Part shown: positions 1-7,733 of the stretch, piece after piece
Position numbering within the stretch: position 1 is the first letter of the stretch
Layout of the letters: each line of letters opens with the position of its first letter
Translations under genes and position numbers: made by a program
DNA from: Candidatus Termititenax persephonae
GTDB taxonomy: Bacteria; Margulisbacteria; Termititenacia; Termititenacales; Termititenacaceae
Reading direction: 5' to 3'
Assembly (NCBI GenBank): GCA_003864475.1
Contig: BGZO01000007.1
Span: 1 to 51,678 of the forward strand
DNA length: 51,678 bases
Notes under the pieces: generated by a model
Seen by the model: only the letters and a program-made list of their open reading frames with translations
What the model was told of the DNA's origin: nothing
The model's database searches: none

Positions 1-24
1 CCCCCGTTTTTGGCGTAGGTACGC
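1..24 (+). repeat. End of a poly-C tract with conserved downstream tail
   Basis: The window opens with five C followed by a T-rich stretch and GGCGTAGGTACGC. The same arrangement (C run, A/T run, then CGC[G/T]TAGG[T/C]ACGCC) occurs at 23902 and 29860, each time ahead of a lipoprotein gene. Here the tract is cut by the window edge, so its length is unknown. The lipoprotein starting at 198 has its own ribosome binding site and start codon. Confidence 0.6.
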
Positions 25-88
25 TGAGAATCTAGTATTTCCTGTATTTAAACATTCAATAAATTTCTCCTGCGTTACGTAGCAATTG

Positions 89-153
89 GCCTCCCCTTTA
101 CAAGGGGAGGCTGCCGCGTTAGCGGTGGTGGGGTGTCTTGCGATAGCAAGACA
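89..153. repeat. Two adjacent perfect hairpins, REP-like palindromic element
   Basis: Positions 89-98 and 102-111 form a 10-bp stem (GCCTCCCCTT) with a TAC loop. Positions 134-141 and 146-153 form an 8-bp stem (TGTCTTGC) with a GATA loop. The GC-rich stretch between them (GCGTTAGCGGTGGTGGGGTG) is typical of dispersed palindromic repeats. It lies between the poly-C tail and the lipoprotein RBS, so it may have inserted into the leader seen at the other two poly-C loci, where the C-run-to-lipobox distance is much shorter. Confidence 0.6.
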
Positions 154-197
154 TTGCGAGGCTTATCTGTTTACAAAAACCACAAAGGAGAAAAAAT

Positions 198-2063
198 ATG
201 AAAAAAATAATTTTAGCGATTTTCACAATAATAATCGCGCTGGCGATATTCGGTTGCGGCAAGGTACAGCAGGCGAGCGGCGGAGGGGGCGGCGGCGGCT
301 CGTCGGGCGGAGATAGAGGCGGAAACACAGCACAGACTTTTTCGATAAAGGGTAATATCGCTGGCAGTGGCAGTATAGGGACTGCTGCTCTTTCCACAAT
401 GGCTGCTAGCGATATGCAAATTACCCTGTTTAATTTCAATACTGGCGAACAGCAGGGTACATACAATTTTGGCGCGAACACGTCATACAGGATAGACGGT
501 TTGCCGCTGGGCACAGTTTTTGTAGTTGTTGTGGAACGGGGCGATACCAGAATGAAAAATCTGGCCTGGGGTACAAATGCTGATAAAGGACAAACCAAAC
601 AAACAGACCTAACGCCAACCTCGACCGCGACAGTCGAAGTTGTTTCTAAAAACGCGGCGGCCAGAGCAATGCTGGCGGCGTTCGGGGCGGACGCGGACAT
701 CGATGAAGCCGTGCAGACCGTGCAGGACAAAGTCAATGATATTTATGACAGCAACCCTAATGACCTGCCGACCACGAATACAACTGTAGACGAGAGCGCT
801 AAACTAGACGCTATCGAGGCCGCGGCGATACATACCTACACTTTGACTGTGGGCATTTCACCGAATATTGCGGTGTCGGACGGTGTTTCGGTCAATAGAA
901 TTCCCAGCGCGAACGCCTACCTGAAAGATACTAGAGTGAAATTAAGCTTGCTTGGTAGTGGCGGTTGGACTGGAAAGTCTCCGGTATGGTCTGGCATTGG
1001 CAGTTCTATTTATGATACTACTGATACGGCTCATATTGTTATGGATAACAATAAATTCGTTACGGCTAATGTTACCAGACAGGGAGTATTAGAAATACCT
1101 GATGTTCTCCTTTTTTCGAATAGCGAGGTGGCTGGATATTTTAGCGTCTTGCCCAATCCGAACAATAAAACTTTTTACTCCTTGACCGACGGCGGCGGCA
1201 AGAACTTTAAGATTTGGCGGTACTTTTATGATGAAGGTCAGATAGTAGAGCTGACCGTACACGGACAGGCTGGAGTAGGATATGATTTGGGCGTTTGGGA
1301 AAATCCACCGCCGGACCACGATTGGCCTGGCGAAGAAGATGAAGAAGATATTTCCTGGAATGAAATCTACGACGGTAATGTAGTTACGCTTACAATGGCT
1401 TATCCCCAAGCGATATTGAACTTTGAGGACTTCCGCGTGCTTGGCGCAATTCCGTCCAGCACGAAAACCCTAGACGGAAATTCGGACGATTGGTCTGGCG
1501 GCTACGCGGTACTATTTGATGACACTGCGCCACTACTAAATAGGGATAGAAATCCCAACGCTGAATACGCGGGACAGCCCGGACTGAAAATCAAGTTGGT
1601 AAAAATAGCCAGAGATACTGATTATTTATACTTTCTCTGGGAACAGGATGCTGGTTTCAGCGCGGAAGTTTCGCATAATTATACAATCGGTATTCGCCCT
1701 TATCCTTATCACGGTATTGGTGAGAGGACTGTAATGTTACAGTTATGGAGATATGATTCCGCGTTAGTCGATAACCCCGATTATCCGTGGCTGTCGGGGG
1801 GTGATAACAACGGCGATGGTTTTCATAGCCAAATTTTTTATTCTGCTTCTGCTGGACACCCCATCGACACTACGGATACTACCGGTATAGTGGCTGGCAA
1901 TTTTTATGAGGCGCGGGTAACTATAAGCGTTGTGAAAGCTGAATTTCCGTCATTTAGCGGTAATGAGTGGACAATAAAGCCGCAGATTTGGAGAATTCTT
2001 TCTCCTAGTGGGAAGTGGCGTGGGGGAGCCGCAGACCTTGTGCGGACGCGGGTAACGTTTTAA
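198..2063 (+). CDS. Large secreted lipoprotein of unknown function
   Basis: A 621-residue protein with a clear lipoprotein signal peptide: charged MKK start, a hydrophobic segment to about residue 19, and a lipobox ending in FGC. A Gly/Ser-rich linker follows the cysteine, as expected for anchoring to a membrane with the body outside. The start is supported by an AAAGGAG ribosome binding site. The body is rich in Gly, Asp, Trp and Tyr. The C-terminal part (about residues 420-620) has aromatic, beta-strand-like texture that could be a carbohydrate-binding sandwich, but I recognise no family. The signal peptide and linker resemble the lipoproteins at 23.9 and 29.9 kb, while the bodies are unrelated. 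Confidence 0.85.
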   Translation: MKKIILAIFTIIIALAIFGCGKVQQASGGGGGGGSSGGDRGGNTAQTFSIKGNIAGSGSIGTAALSTMAASDMQITLFNFNTGEQQGTYNFGANTSYRIDGLPLGTVFVVVVERGDTRMKNLAWGTNADKGQTKQTDLTPTSTATVEVVSKNAAARAMLAAFGADADIDEAVQTVQDKVNDIYDSNPNDLPTTNTTVDESAKLDAIEAAAIHTYTLTVGISPNIAVSDGVSVNRIPSANAYLKDTRVKLSLLGSGGWTGKSPVWSGIGSSIYDTTDTAHIVMDNNKFVTANVTRQGVLEIPDVLLFSNSEVAGYFSVLPNPNNKTFYSLTDGGGKNFKIWRYFYDEGQIVELTVHGQAGVGYDLGVWENPPPDHDWPGEEDEEDISWNEIYDGNVVTLTMAYPQAILNFEDFRVLGAIPSSTKTLDGNSDDWSGGYAVLFDDTAPLLNRDRNPNAEYAGQPGLKIKLVKIARDTDYLYFLWEQDAGFSAEVSHNYTIGIRPYPYHGIGERTVMLQLWRYDSALVDNPDYPWLSGGDNNGDGFHSQIFYSASAGHPIDTTDTTGIVAGNFYEARVTISVVKAEFPSFSGNEWTIKPQIWRILSPSGKWRGGAADLVRTRVTF

Positions 2064-2095
2064 TTAGAGTATATGCTTCGTTAAGCGCAAGCAAA

Positions 2096-2154
2096 AGGGC
2101 GGTTGGTGAGCCTGCGGTCATCGAGCGAAGTCGAGATGCTGCAACCACCGCCCT
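2096..2154 (+). repeat. Long GC hairpin after the lipoprotein gene
   Basis: AGGGCGGT (2096-2103) pairs with ACCGCCCT (2147-2154), with partial pairing continuing inward. The loop contains a smaller hairpin around TCGAGCGAAGTCGA. No long T run follows, so it looks more like a REP element than a canonical terminator, though it may end the transcript. Confidence 0.5.
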
Positions 2155-2227
2155 CTGCTTCTAAAATATTGAGAGTGTAAATTACACAGTAGTTAGAAAA
2201 AAACCAGTCCGCTGGCCGTAAATATGC

Positions 2228-2239
2228 TATAATTATAAT
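2228..2239 (+). promoter_or_regulatory. Possible -10 region of the 2263-5783 operon
   Basis: Two abutting TATAAT hexamers lie at 2228 and 2234, about 25-30 bases before the start codon at 2263. No good -35 box is visible at 17-bp spacing. A GGGGGAG ribosome binding site sits between this region and the ATG. Confidence 0.35.
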
Positions 2240-2262
2240 AGTATCAACTTGGCGGGGGAGTT

Positions 2263-3513
2263 ATGGCTGAGATAAGCGGCTACAATCCGAATATTAATAA
2301 TAATCCTGCGTCCAGACAGCTGAACAGGCCGGGGGATGTCGCGCAAACTGGCGGCATCAAAGGCTCGCAAAGAGTCCAGAAAGCCCTCGACAATGCCGCC
2401 ATCGAGGATGCCAAACGCCAGCAACAGCAACAACCGTTCCAAACCATTGCCCGGCGCATGACCCCGCGCGATGTCATTAACCAGCTCCTGCAAATGGGCA
2501 TCCGCCCCAGCCAAGAAAACCGTTCGCTGGCCACCAAGATGCTGCTGTCCGGGCTGGAATTGAGCAGTGAAAATTTTGAATCACTGGGGACATTGCTCAG
2601 CGGCCTGCCCAAGACCGCCTCGACCGAACAGGCGGCGATTTTAATGGTAACCAAAGGTTTAAACTCCCGCGCCGGAACGCAAAATTTGGCGGCGTTCTTG
2701 GAGCAAAACCCTGAGCTGAGCAAACAAATGCTGGAAATGTTGCAGGCTTCCGCCACGGCACGCAGCGCTTTGGGGCAGACCAGCGGACTGCTCTCGCCGC
2801 AGCTCAGCAATCAACTGGCGGCGATGCTCTCCGCGCTGGACGGCTATGTGTCCCTACTGCCCAAGGAGTTTAAAGACAAGGTGCAAAAAGGCACCGGAAC
2901 TTTCAGCAACGCGGAAATCCTGACCAACACCCGCGCGGTGCGCGCGCTCATCGACGGCGTGGCACGGCAGGTGCAGGAAGCGACTCCCCACCAAACGTCA
3001 GAAGTTAATAATCTGCTCACCGCGCTGGGGACTTTGAGCAAGTCCGCCCAAAATGTCGCGCAGAACCTCATCGTACAGGCGATACTCTCCCGCCCGGACG
3101 AGCGTGAGGACGCGGCCTTGCAAGAAAAGTTTTCTTATTGGCAGATACCCTACGGTCTCGGCAATCCCGCGCAGACCATCGAACTGCTGCTGGAGCGGGA
3201 CAAAAAAGCCAAGCACCGCAACATCAACCCGCGCCGCACCAAGCTGGTTTTGAAAACCGAGTCCGAGGCTCTGGGCGAGATTTCCGCCGAGGTCGAAGTC
3301 GAGGACGACAATTTGGATTTCCGTTTCAACACCAATGACGAAAACATCCGTAAACTCATCAGCGCCAATGTGGACGAATTGCGCAAAAAGTTGGAAACTT
3401 ACAGTTATAAGACCAAAACCGTCCGCGTGGTTAAGCGCAGCTTGGATGTGAAAAACTTTTTAATCCCGACGCTGGATTTTAACACGCTGACCCGTGTCCA
3501 AACCGAGGTGTAG
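2263..3513 (+). CDS. FliK-like flagellar hook-length control domain protein (YlqG-like)
   Basis: A 416-residue protein without a signal peptide. It has a low-complexity N-terminus (Asn- and Gln-rich to residue 60), a helical middle, and a C-terminal domain (about 290-410) with the alternating pattern of the FliK C-terminal fold: a WQIPYG segment, then charged beta strands and a final helix. The next gene encodes an FlhB C-terminal homologue. In Bacillus the analogous pair is ylqG-ylqH, stand-alone relatives of the hook-length/export-switch proteins. I infer a role with a flagellar-type export apparatus or a relict of it. Only three bases separate it from the next gene. The family call rests on the domain pattern and the neighbour. 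Confidence 0.6.
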   Translation: MAEISGYNPNINNNPASRQLNRPGDVAQTGGIKGSQRVQKALDNAAIEDAKRQQQQQPFQTIARRMTPRDVINQLLQMGIRPSQENRSLATKMLLSGLELSSENFESLGTLLSGLPKTASTEQAAILMVTKGLNSRAGTQNLAAFLEQNPELSKQMLEMLQASATARSALGQTSGLLSPQLSNQLAAMLSALDGYVSLLPKEFKDKVQKGTGTFSNAEILTNTRAVRALIDGVARQVQEATPHQTSEVNNLLTALGTLSKSAQNVAQNLIVQAILSRPDEREDAALQEKFSYWQIPYGLGNPAQTIELLLERDKKAKHRNINPRRTKLVLKTESEALGEISAEVEVEDDNLDFRFNTNDENIRKLISANVDELRKKLETYSYKTKTVRVVKRSLDVKNFLIPTLDFNTLTRVQTEV

Positions 3514-3516
3514 AAA

Positions 3517-3915
3517 ATGCCAAGCCGCCGCGAATTAGAAGAAAAAGAGGCCCAGCACCGCCGGAAAATTAAACGCTCCACGCTGGAGCTGGACAGCCAA
3601 GACAAAAGTACGCGTTCCGCCATCGCCATCCGTTACGACGCGGAACAGGATGCCGCTCCGGTTATTTTGGCGGCAGGCCGCGGCGATTTTGCCGAGGATA
3701 TTTTAAAAATCGCTGAGGACCACAAGATTCCGTTCTATGAGGATAAGGGTTTGGCGGACTTGTTGCTCAAACTGGAAGTTAGCACGGAGGTGCCGCAGGA
3801 AATGTACGCCTTGATTGCCGAGGTGCTGGCTTTCATTTTCCGGCTTGACCAAATGGCCGCCAAGAGGGAAAAATTCTACAAACGCGTGAAAGAGCTGGAC
3901 AATGTTGAAAAATAA
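3517..3915 (+). CDS. FlhB C-terminal domain homologue (YlqH-like)
   Basis: A 132-residue soluble protein. Residues 33-120 match the cytoplasmic C-terminal domain of FlhB/EscU export-switch proteins: AIRYD, an APVILAAGRG-type strand, IPFYED, then EVPQEMYALIAEVLAFIFRLD. It lacks the membrane part and the NPTH self-cleavage motif, as in the stand-alone YlqH/FhlB group. The N-terminal 32 residues are highly charged. It follows the FliK-like gene by three bases and overlaps the FlgG-like gene by 14 bases, so the three are probably co-translated. The pairing of FliK-like and FlhB-C-like proteins is known from Firmicutes; what they do outside a complete flagellum is not clear. Confidence 0.8.
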   Translation: MPSRRELEEKEAQHRRKIKRSTLELDSQDKSTRSAIAIRYDAEQDAAPVILAAGRGDFAEDILKIAEDHKIPFYEDKGLADLLLKLEVSTEVPQEMYALIAEVLAFIFRLDQMAAKREKFYKRVKELDNVEK

Positions 3916-4657
3916 GCTGATTTTATTTTTGGTTTGCGCCTGGGGGCTGTTGTCCGCAGGCAATAAACAGACCACGCAGGCCTTAAACGTTTACGAAAAA
4001 GAGTACGGCGCATTGATGAATAACGTGGTCAATGTCAGCACGCCAGGGTACCGTTCCGCCAAGCTGGCCGTGCGGGAAAAAGACGGCAACCTGGTCGTCG
4101 AAGAATTTGCCACTTCCCTGCAAAACGGGCCGCTGATTTACTCGGGCAATTATCTGCATGTGGGCATTGACGGACCCGGCTTCTTCATGGTGCGCACCCC
4201 CAGCGGAGTGATGTTCACGCGGGACGGACGTTTTACTTTCAACGCCAACAATGAATTGGTTACCTTGTCGGGGCAGTACCCGGTGCAGGGACAGAGCGGC
4301 ACAATCGCCATCCAGCCCGGCAATACTTACTCGACGGAGTTTCAAATCACGGAGACCGGGGCAATTATCCATAACGGACAGCAGGTCAACCGTTTGGCGG
4401 TCGGCGTTATCTCCGGGCAGTCCGAATTAAAGACAGTCAACGGCTCCTTCTTCACTTCCGATGGCGGCGAAGGCTCTTTTATCATCCTGCCCACGCCAAT
4501 GTTGAAACAATATTATTACGAGGGTTCCAACGTCGCGATGAATGAGGAATTGGTCGCCATGCCCGATATTTCCAAAAAATACGATGCCAACGCCAAGGTA
4601 CTGCAGATTATGAAAAAAATCCAAACCACCGGGCGGGAAATGGGCAGCGCCCAATAA
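3902..4657 (+). CDS. FlgF/FlgG-family rod-like protein with Sec-type signal peptide
   Basis: A 251-residue protein with the FlgF/FlgG core: NNVVNVSTPGYR near residue 45 (the NNLANxxTxGFK motif), then GPGFFMVRTPSG, FTRDGRFTFNANNELVT and a C-terminal segment ending in a long helix. Flagellar rod proteins normally leave through the flagellar export channel without a cleaved signal. Here the start overlaps the upstream gene and gives a hydrophobic N-terminus (residues 5-19) that looks like a Sec signal peptide ending in LLSAG. It has no lipobox cysteine. It may be a periplasmic or surface derivative of a rod protein. No other flagellar structural gene is in the window. Confidence 0.75.
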   Translation: MLKNKLILFLVCAWGLLSAGNKQTTQALNVYEKEYGALMNNVVNVSTPGYRSAKLAVREKDGNLVVEEFATSLQNGPLIYSGNYLHVGIDGPGFFMVRTPSGVMFTRDGRFTFNANNELVTLSGQYPVQGQSGTIAIQPGNTYSTEFQITETGAIIHNGQQVNRLAVGVISGQSELKTVNGSFFTSDGGEGSFIILPTPMLKQYYYEGSNVAMNEELVAMPDISKKYDANAKVLQIMKKIQTTGREMGSAQ

Positions 4658-4661
4658 ACCC

Positions 4662-5783
4662 ATGCTCAGCAAAAAAAACCTAGAAAATCGGGAAGCCAAA
4701 CTGCTGGCACGTTACGCCGTGCGGAGCAACCAATCCCAAGGGCGGAAATACGCCGAGCCGCCGCCCGCCTACCGCACGGAATTTCAGCGCGACCGCGACC
4801 GCGTAATTCATTGCAAGGCCTTCCGCCGTCTCAAGCACAAGACCCAGGTCTTCGTAACCACCCAGCAAGGCGACCATTACCGCACCCGCTTGACGCATAC
4901 GCTGGAGGTTACCCAAATCTCGCGGGACCTCGCGCGGACACTGGGCTTGAACGAGGACTTGGCGGAAACCATCGCGCTGGCGCACGACCTCGGGCATACA
5001 CCCTTCGGGCATACTGGCGAGAAAGTCTTAAACGAATTACTGCAGGCCCACGGCGGCTTCGAGCATAATCGGCAGAGCCGCAAAATCGTCGAACATCTGG
5101 AAAAAAAATATCCTGACTTTGACGGCCTCAATCTCTCCTATGAAGTGCTTGACGGCTTGATTAAGCACCGCAGTCCCTACGACAATGGCGGCGCAGTCGC
5201 GGACTGCGCCCCGACGCTCGAAGCACAAATCGTCAATCTCGCGGACGAAGCGGCCTACAACAGCCATGACGTGGATGACGCTATCGCCTCAGGACTGCTG
5301 ACCCCGCAAGATTTACAAAAAGTCCGCCTCTGGTCAGAATTAACCGCGCGGCAGAAAAAACTCCGCCCCGGACTTTCCACCCCCGCCTTGGTCAACCTCA
5401 ATATCCGTGCGCTCATCGGCGGCATGATTAACGACATCCTGCAGGAAACCGAGAACCGTCTGCGGCGGCATAAAATCAAAAACCTGCGTGATGTCCATAA
5501 TGCCCCGACTGAACTCGTCGGCTTCAGCCGCGGCTTTGGCAGTCAAATCGCTGAATTGCGGGATTTTCTCTACCGCAAATTTTATCGGCACCCGCAGGTT
5601 GTCAAACGCAACAAGGCCGCCGAGAAAATCATCGCCCAATTGTTCAAACACTTGGTCAAACATCCGGCCAAGGCTCTGGCCTCGTCAACCTTTCTGCACA
5701 GCGAGCCGATAGAAATAGCGGTCGGCGACTTTATCGCGGGCATGACCGACCAGTACGCGCTAAGCATGGCCAAGGGCGGGTAA
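4662..5783 (+). CDS. dgt: Deoxyguanosinetriphosphate triphosphohydrolase-like protein
   Basis: A 373-residue HD-domain protein of the dGTPase family, which hydrolyses dNTPs to the nucleoside and tripolyphosphate. Visible motifs are YRTEFQRDRDRVIHCKAFRRLKHKTQVF, with THTLEVTQISR (HD-type His), then ALAHDLGHTPFGHTGE (the HD metal site), and a later EAAYNSHDVDDA metal-ligand helix. The length fits the short bacterial Dgt-like group. It begins four bases after the FlgG-like gene and is the last gene of this plus-strand operon. It faces the minus-strand CNNM/CBS gene with 13 bases between the stops. Confidence 0.93.
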   Translation: MLSKKNLENREAKLLARYAVRSNQSQGRKYAEPPPAYRTEFQRDRDRVIHCKAFRRLKHKTQVFVTTQQGDHYRTRLTHTLEVTQISRDLARTLGLNEDLAETIALAHDLGHTPFGHTGEKVLNELLQAHGGFEHNRQSRKIVEHLEKKYPDFDGLNLSYEVLDGLIKHRSPYDNGGAVADCAPTLEAQIVNLADEAAYNSHDVDDAIASGLLTPQDLQKVRLWSELTARQKKLRPGLSTPALVNLNIRALIGGMINDILQETENRLRRHKIKNLRDVHNAPTELVGFSRGFGSQIAELRDFLYRKFYRHPQVVKRNKAAEKIIAQLFKHLVKHPAKALASSTFLHSEPIEIAVGDFIAGMTDQYALSMAKGG

Positions 5784-5796
5784 CTGTCCCTCCCGC

Positions 5797-6825
5797 CTAA
5801 CTCTGCTCATACTCATCCTGAATCTCGCCGATAATCTCCTCCAGCAAATCCTCAAAAGTCAGGATGCCCACTGTTTTTTTATCACGGTTCTGCACGATAG
5901 CGATATGGATATGCTGAAAACGCATATAGCGCATGACTTGCGCGGATTTTTGGTCAATGTAGACAATATAGGGCGGACGGATTAAATCCTGAAATTCCTC
6001 GATTTTTTTTTGCGCATAAGACGGTGTGGTGTGGATTTTCTGCAACAAGTCTTTGAGATACAGCACGCCGATAATATTTCGGCGACCGCCGCGGCACACC
6101 GGGACGCGCGACGGCAAACGCCCTTGGATTTTTTTGAACAAGACCTCAATCGTGTCCGACGCTTCCACCGCAAGCACATTGTCCAGCGGGGTCATCACCT
6201 CGCCGACAAAAGAATCCCCGAAACGAATCACGTCGCGCAGCATATTTTTCTCTTCTTTTTCAATCACCCCGGTCTCCTGCCCCGCGTCAATAATCGAGAG
6301 CAGCTCCTCTTCCGTGATGAGAATGTTCTTGCCGAGATGCTGGCCGCCCAGCAGCGTAATCACCAGATTGGAAAATTTATTGAGCAGGAGAACCAGCGGC
6401 TTAAAAAGGTGTGTAAAAAAAACGATGAGCCGCCCGGAGAACAGCGCAAAATTGCGAGCCTTGCTCAAGCCAATAGTTTTGGGCGTAACCTCGCCGAAAA
6501 CTAAGACCACAAAAGTTACCACACAGGTCGTGATAATCGTCGTCCAAATCTCATTGTCAATGCCCGCCGCCCGCAACAGCTTCAGGACAATCAACGTGCC
6601 GATAGTGGTCAGCATGATATTGACCAAATTATTACCAAGCAAAATAGTCGCCAGCATGATGCCCGGGTTTTGTTTGAGATAGAGTATGTTTTTATAGCCG
6701 CGCACCTTGCGGCTTTTGAGCAGGCTGAGCTGATGCTTGGACAGCGCGGTCAGCGCGGTCTCGGAGCAGGAAAAAAAAGCCGAGACCAAGAGCAGAACAA
6801 AAACTAAGATGGTTTCCGCAAGCAT
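5797..6825 (-). CDS. CNNM/HlyC-CorC family membrane protein with CBS pair
   Basis: A 342-residue protein with an N-terminal DUF21 (CNNM) transmembrane domain (about 1-185). It has the typical SAFFSCSETALTALS start, NNLVN and FGEVTPKTIG motifs. A CBS pair follows (about 205-335) and includes GEVMTPLDNVLAV. Relatives bind or move divalent cations and regulate through the CBS module. The usual C-terminal CorC_HlyC domain is absent: the protein ends just after the second CBS domain at EIIGEIQDEYEQS. It is the last gene of the long minus-strand run and starts three bases after dgkA stops. Confidence 0.88.
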   Translation of the reverse strand: MLAETILVFVLLLVSAFFSCSETALTALSKHQLSLLKSRKVRGYKNILYLKQNPGIMLATILLGNNLVNIMLTTIGTLIVLKLLRAAGIDNEIWTTIITTCVVTFVVLVFGEVTPKTIGLSKARNFALFSGRLIVFFTHLFKPLVLLLNKFSNLVITLLGGQHLGKNILITEEELLSIIDAGQETGVIEKEEKNMLRDVIRFGDSFVGEVMTPLDNVLAVEASDTIEVLFKKIQGRLPSRVPVCRGGRRNIIGVLYLKDLLQKIHTTPSYAQKKIEEFQDLIRPPYIVYIDQKSAQVMRYMRFQHIHIAIVQNRDKKTVGILTFEDLLEEIIGEIQDEYEQS

Positions 6826-6828
6826 GGG

Positions 6829-7200
6829 TTAAAAAACTCCTGGAAAAATTTTGGGGACAAAAATAACCAGACCCACCACAACCGCGTTAGCGGAAGCAAA
6901 CAGCACCGCGCCCGCCGCCACATCCTTGGCCAGCCGGGCTTCTGGCCGGGATTCCTTGGTAACCAAATCCACATTGGCTTCTAGCGCCGTGTTAATCAGC
7001 TCGGCAAAAATTACCAGCGTAATGGTCAGAAACAAAATCAACCATTCGTAAGGCATAATTTTCAGGAAAGCCGCGCCGACCAACGCCAAAGCACCAGCCA
7101 CCAAGTGGACACGCATATTGGCTTCGTACTTAACCGCCCGGCCAATCCCCCGCAGCGCATAGACAAAACTTAACACCAATCGGAGGTTATGAAATTTCAT
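6829..7200 (-). CDS. dgkA: Diacylglycerol/undecaprenol kinase
   Basis: A 123-residue integral membrane kinase of the DgkA family, which phosphorylates diacylglycerol or undecaprenol. Three hydrophobic segments are visible. The family signature is complete: FAELINTALEANVDLV carries the catalytic Glu and the metal-binding region, followed by AKDVAAGAVLFAS. In Gram-positive bacteria dgkA commonly sits next to ybeY and pgpH, as here, which supports undecaprenol kinase activity by analogy. It lies downstream of ybeY with a 111-base gap. A TATAAT within that gap could give it its own promoter. Confidence 0.92.
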   Translation of the reverse strand: MKFHNLRLVLSFVYALRGIGRAVKYEANMRVHLVAGALALVGAAFLKIMPYEWLILFLTITLVIFAELINTALEANVDLVTKESRPEARLAKDVAAGAVLFASANAVVVGLVIFVPKIFPGVF

Positions 7201-7311
7201 ATTGCATTACATTATATAATAGAATTATCCCTTGATGGAATACCCTCTTCTTTATTCAGGCAGGCGGTCGGCCACTCCACGGCACCCCGTGAGCGGGGTA
7301 ATCTCGCCGTA

Positions 7312-7713
7312 TTATATTCGTCCGGTAACGGTTATCTTATATTTTTGCCGGACATAGGTCAGAAGCCGATTTTCCGCTACGTGCATCCGGGCGGCCGCCC
7401 GCGCCCCGGCATGGTCGTGGCCGCACAGGTGGCAGGCGGCATGAACCAATAGATAGAGCAACTCCGCCGCCAAAGAATTGCCGTAGCGCCGCGCGTTCAC
7501 GGCGGCCAGAGCCGGGCAAATGACAATATCGCCAGTCGCAAAAGACAGGACATCGGTTGGCTTATTTTGTCCGCGGAATTTTTTATTGAGTTCCCTAATC
7601 AACTGTTGGGAACAAAAAGTTACCGAAATATCTTGCAGGCCCGCGCGGCGCAAAATGGCCGTGGCGGCGGCGCGGTTAATCTTAGTTTTTACCGCCGTGT
7701 TGAAATAATACAT
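7312..7713 (-). CDS. ybeY: Endoribonuclease YbeY, rRNA maturation factor
   Basis: A 133-residue single-domain metalloprotein. The zinc motif HxxxHxxGxDH is present as HAACHLCGHDH near residues 94-104. The upstream NKKFRGQNKPTDVLSFAT stretch is the family's other hallmark. YbeY acts in 16S rRNA 3' end maturation and ribosome quality control. Gene order 7TM-HD, ybeY, dgkA is the common bacterial arrangement. It starts 20 bases after the 7TM-HD gene stops. Confidence 0.93.
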   Translation of the reverse strand: MYYFNTAVKTKINRAAATAILRRAGLQDISVTFCSQQLIRELNKKFRGQNKPTDVLSFATGDIVICPALAAVNARRYGNSLAAELLYLLVHAACHLCGHDHAGARAAARMHVAENRLLTYVRQKYKITVTGRI

Positions 7714-7733
7714 TCGCCCGCTCCGTAAAAAAC

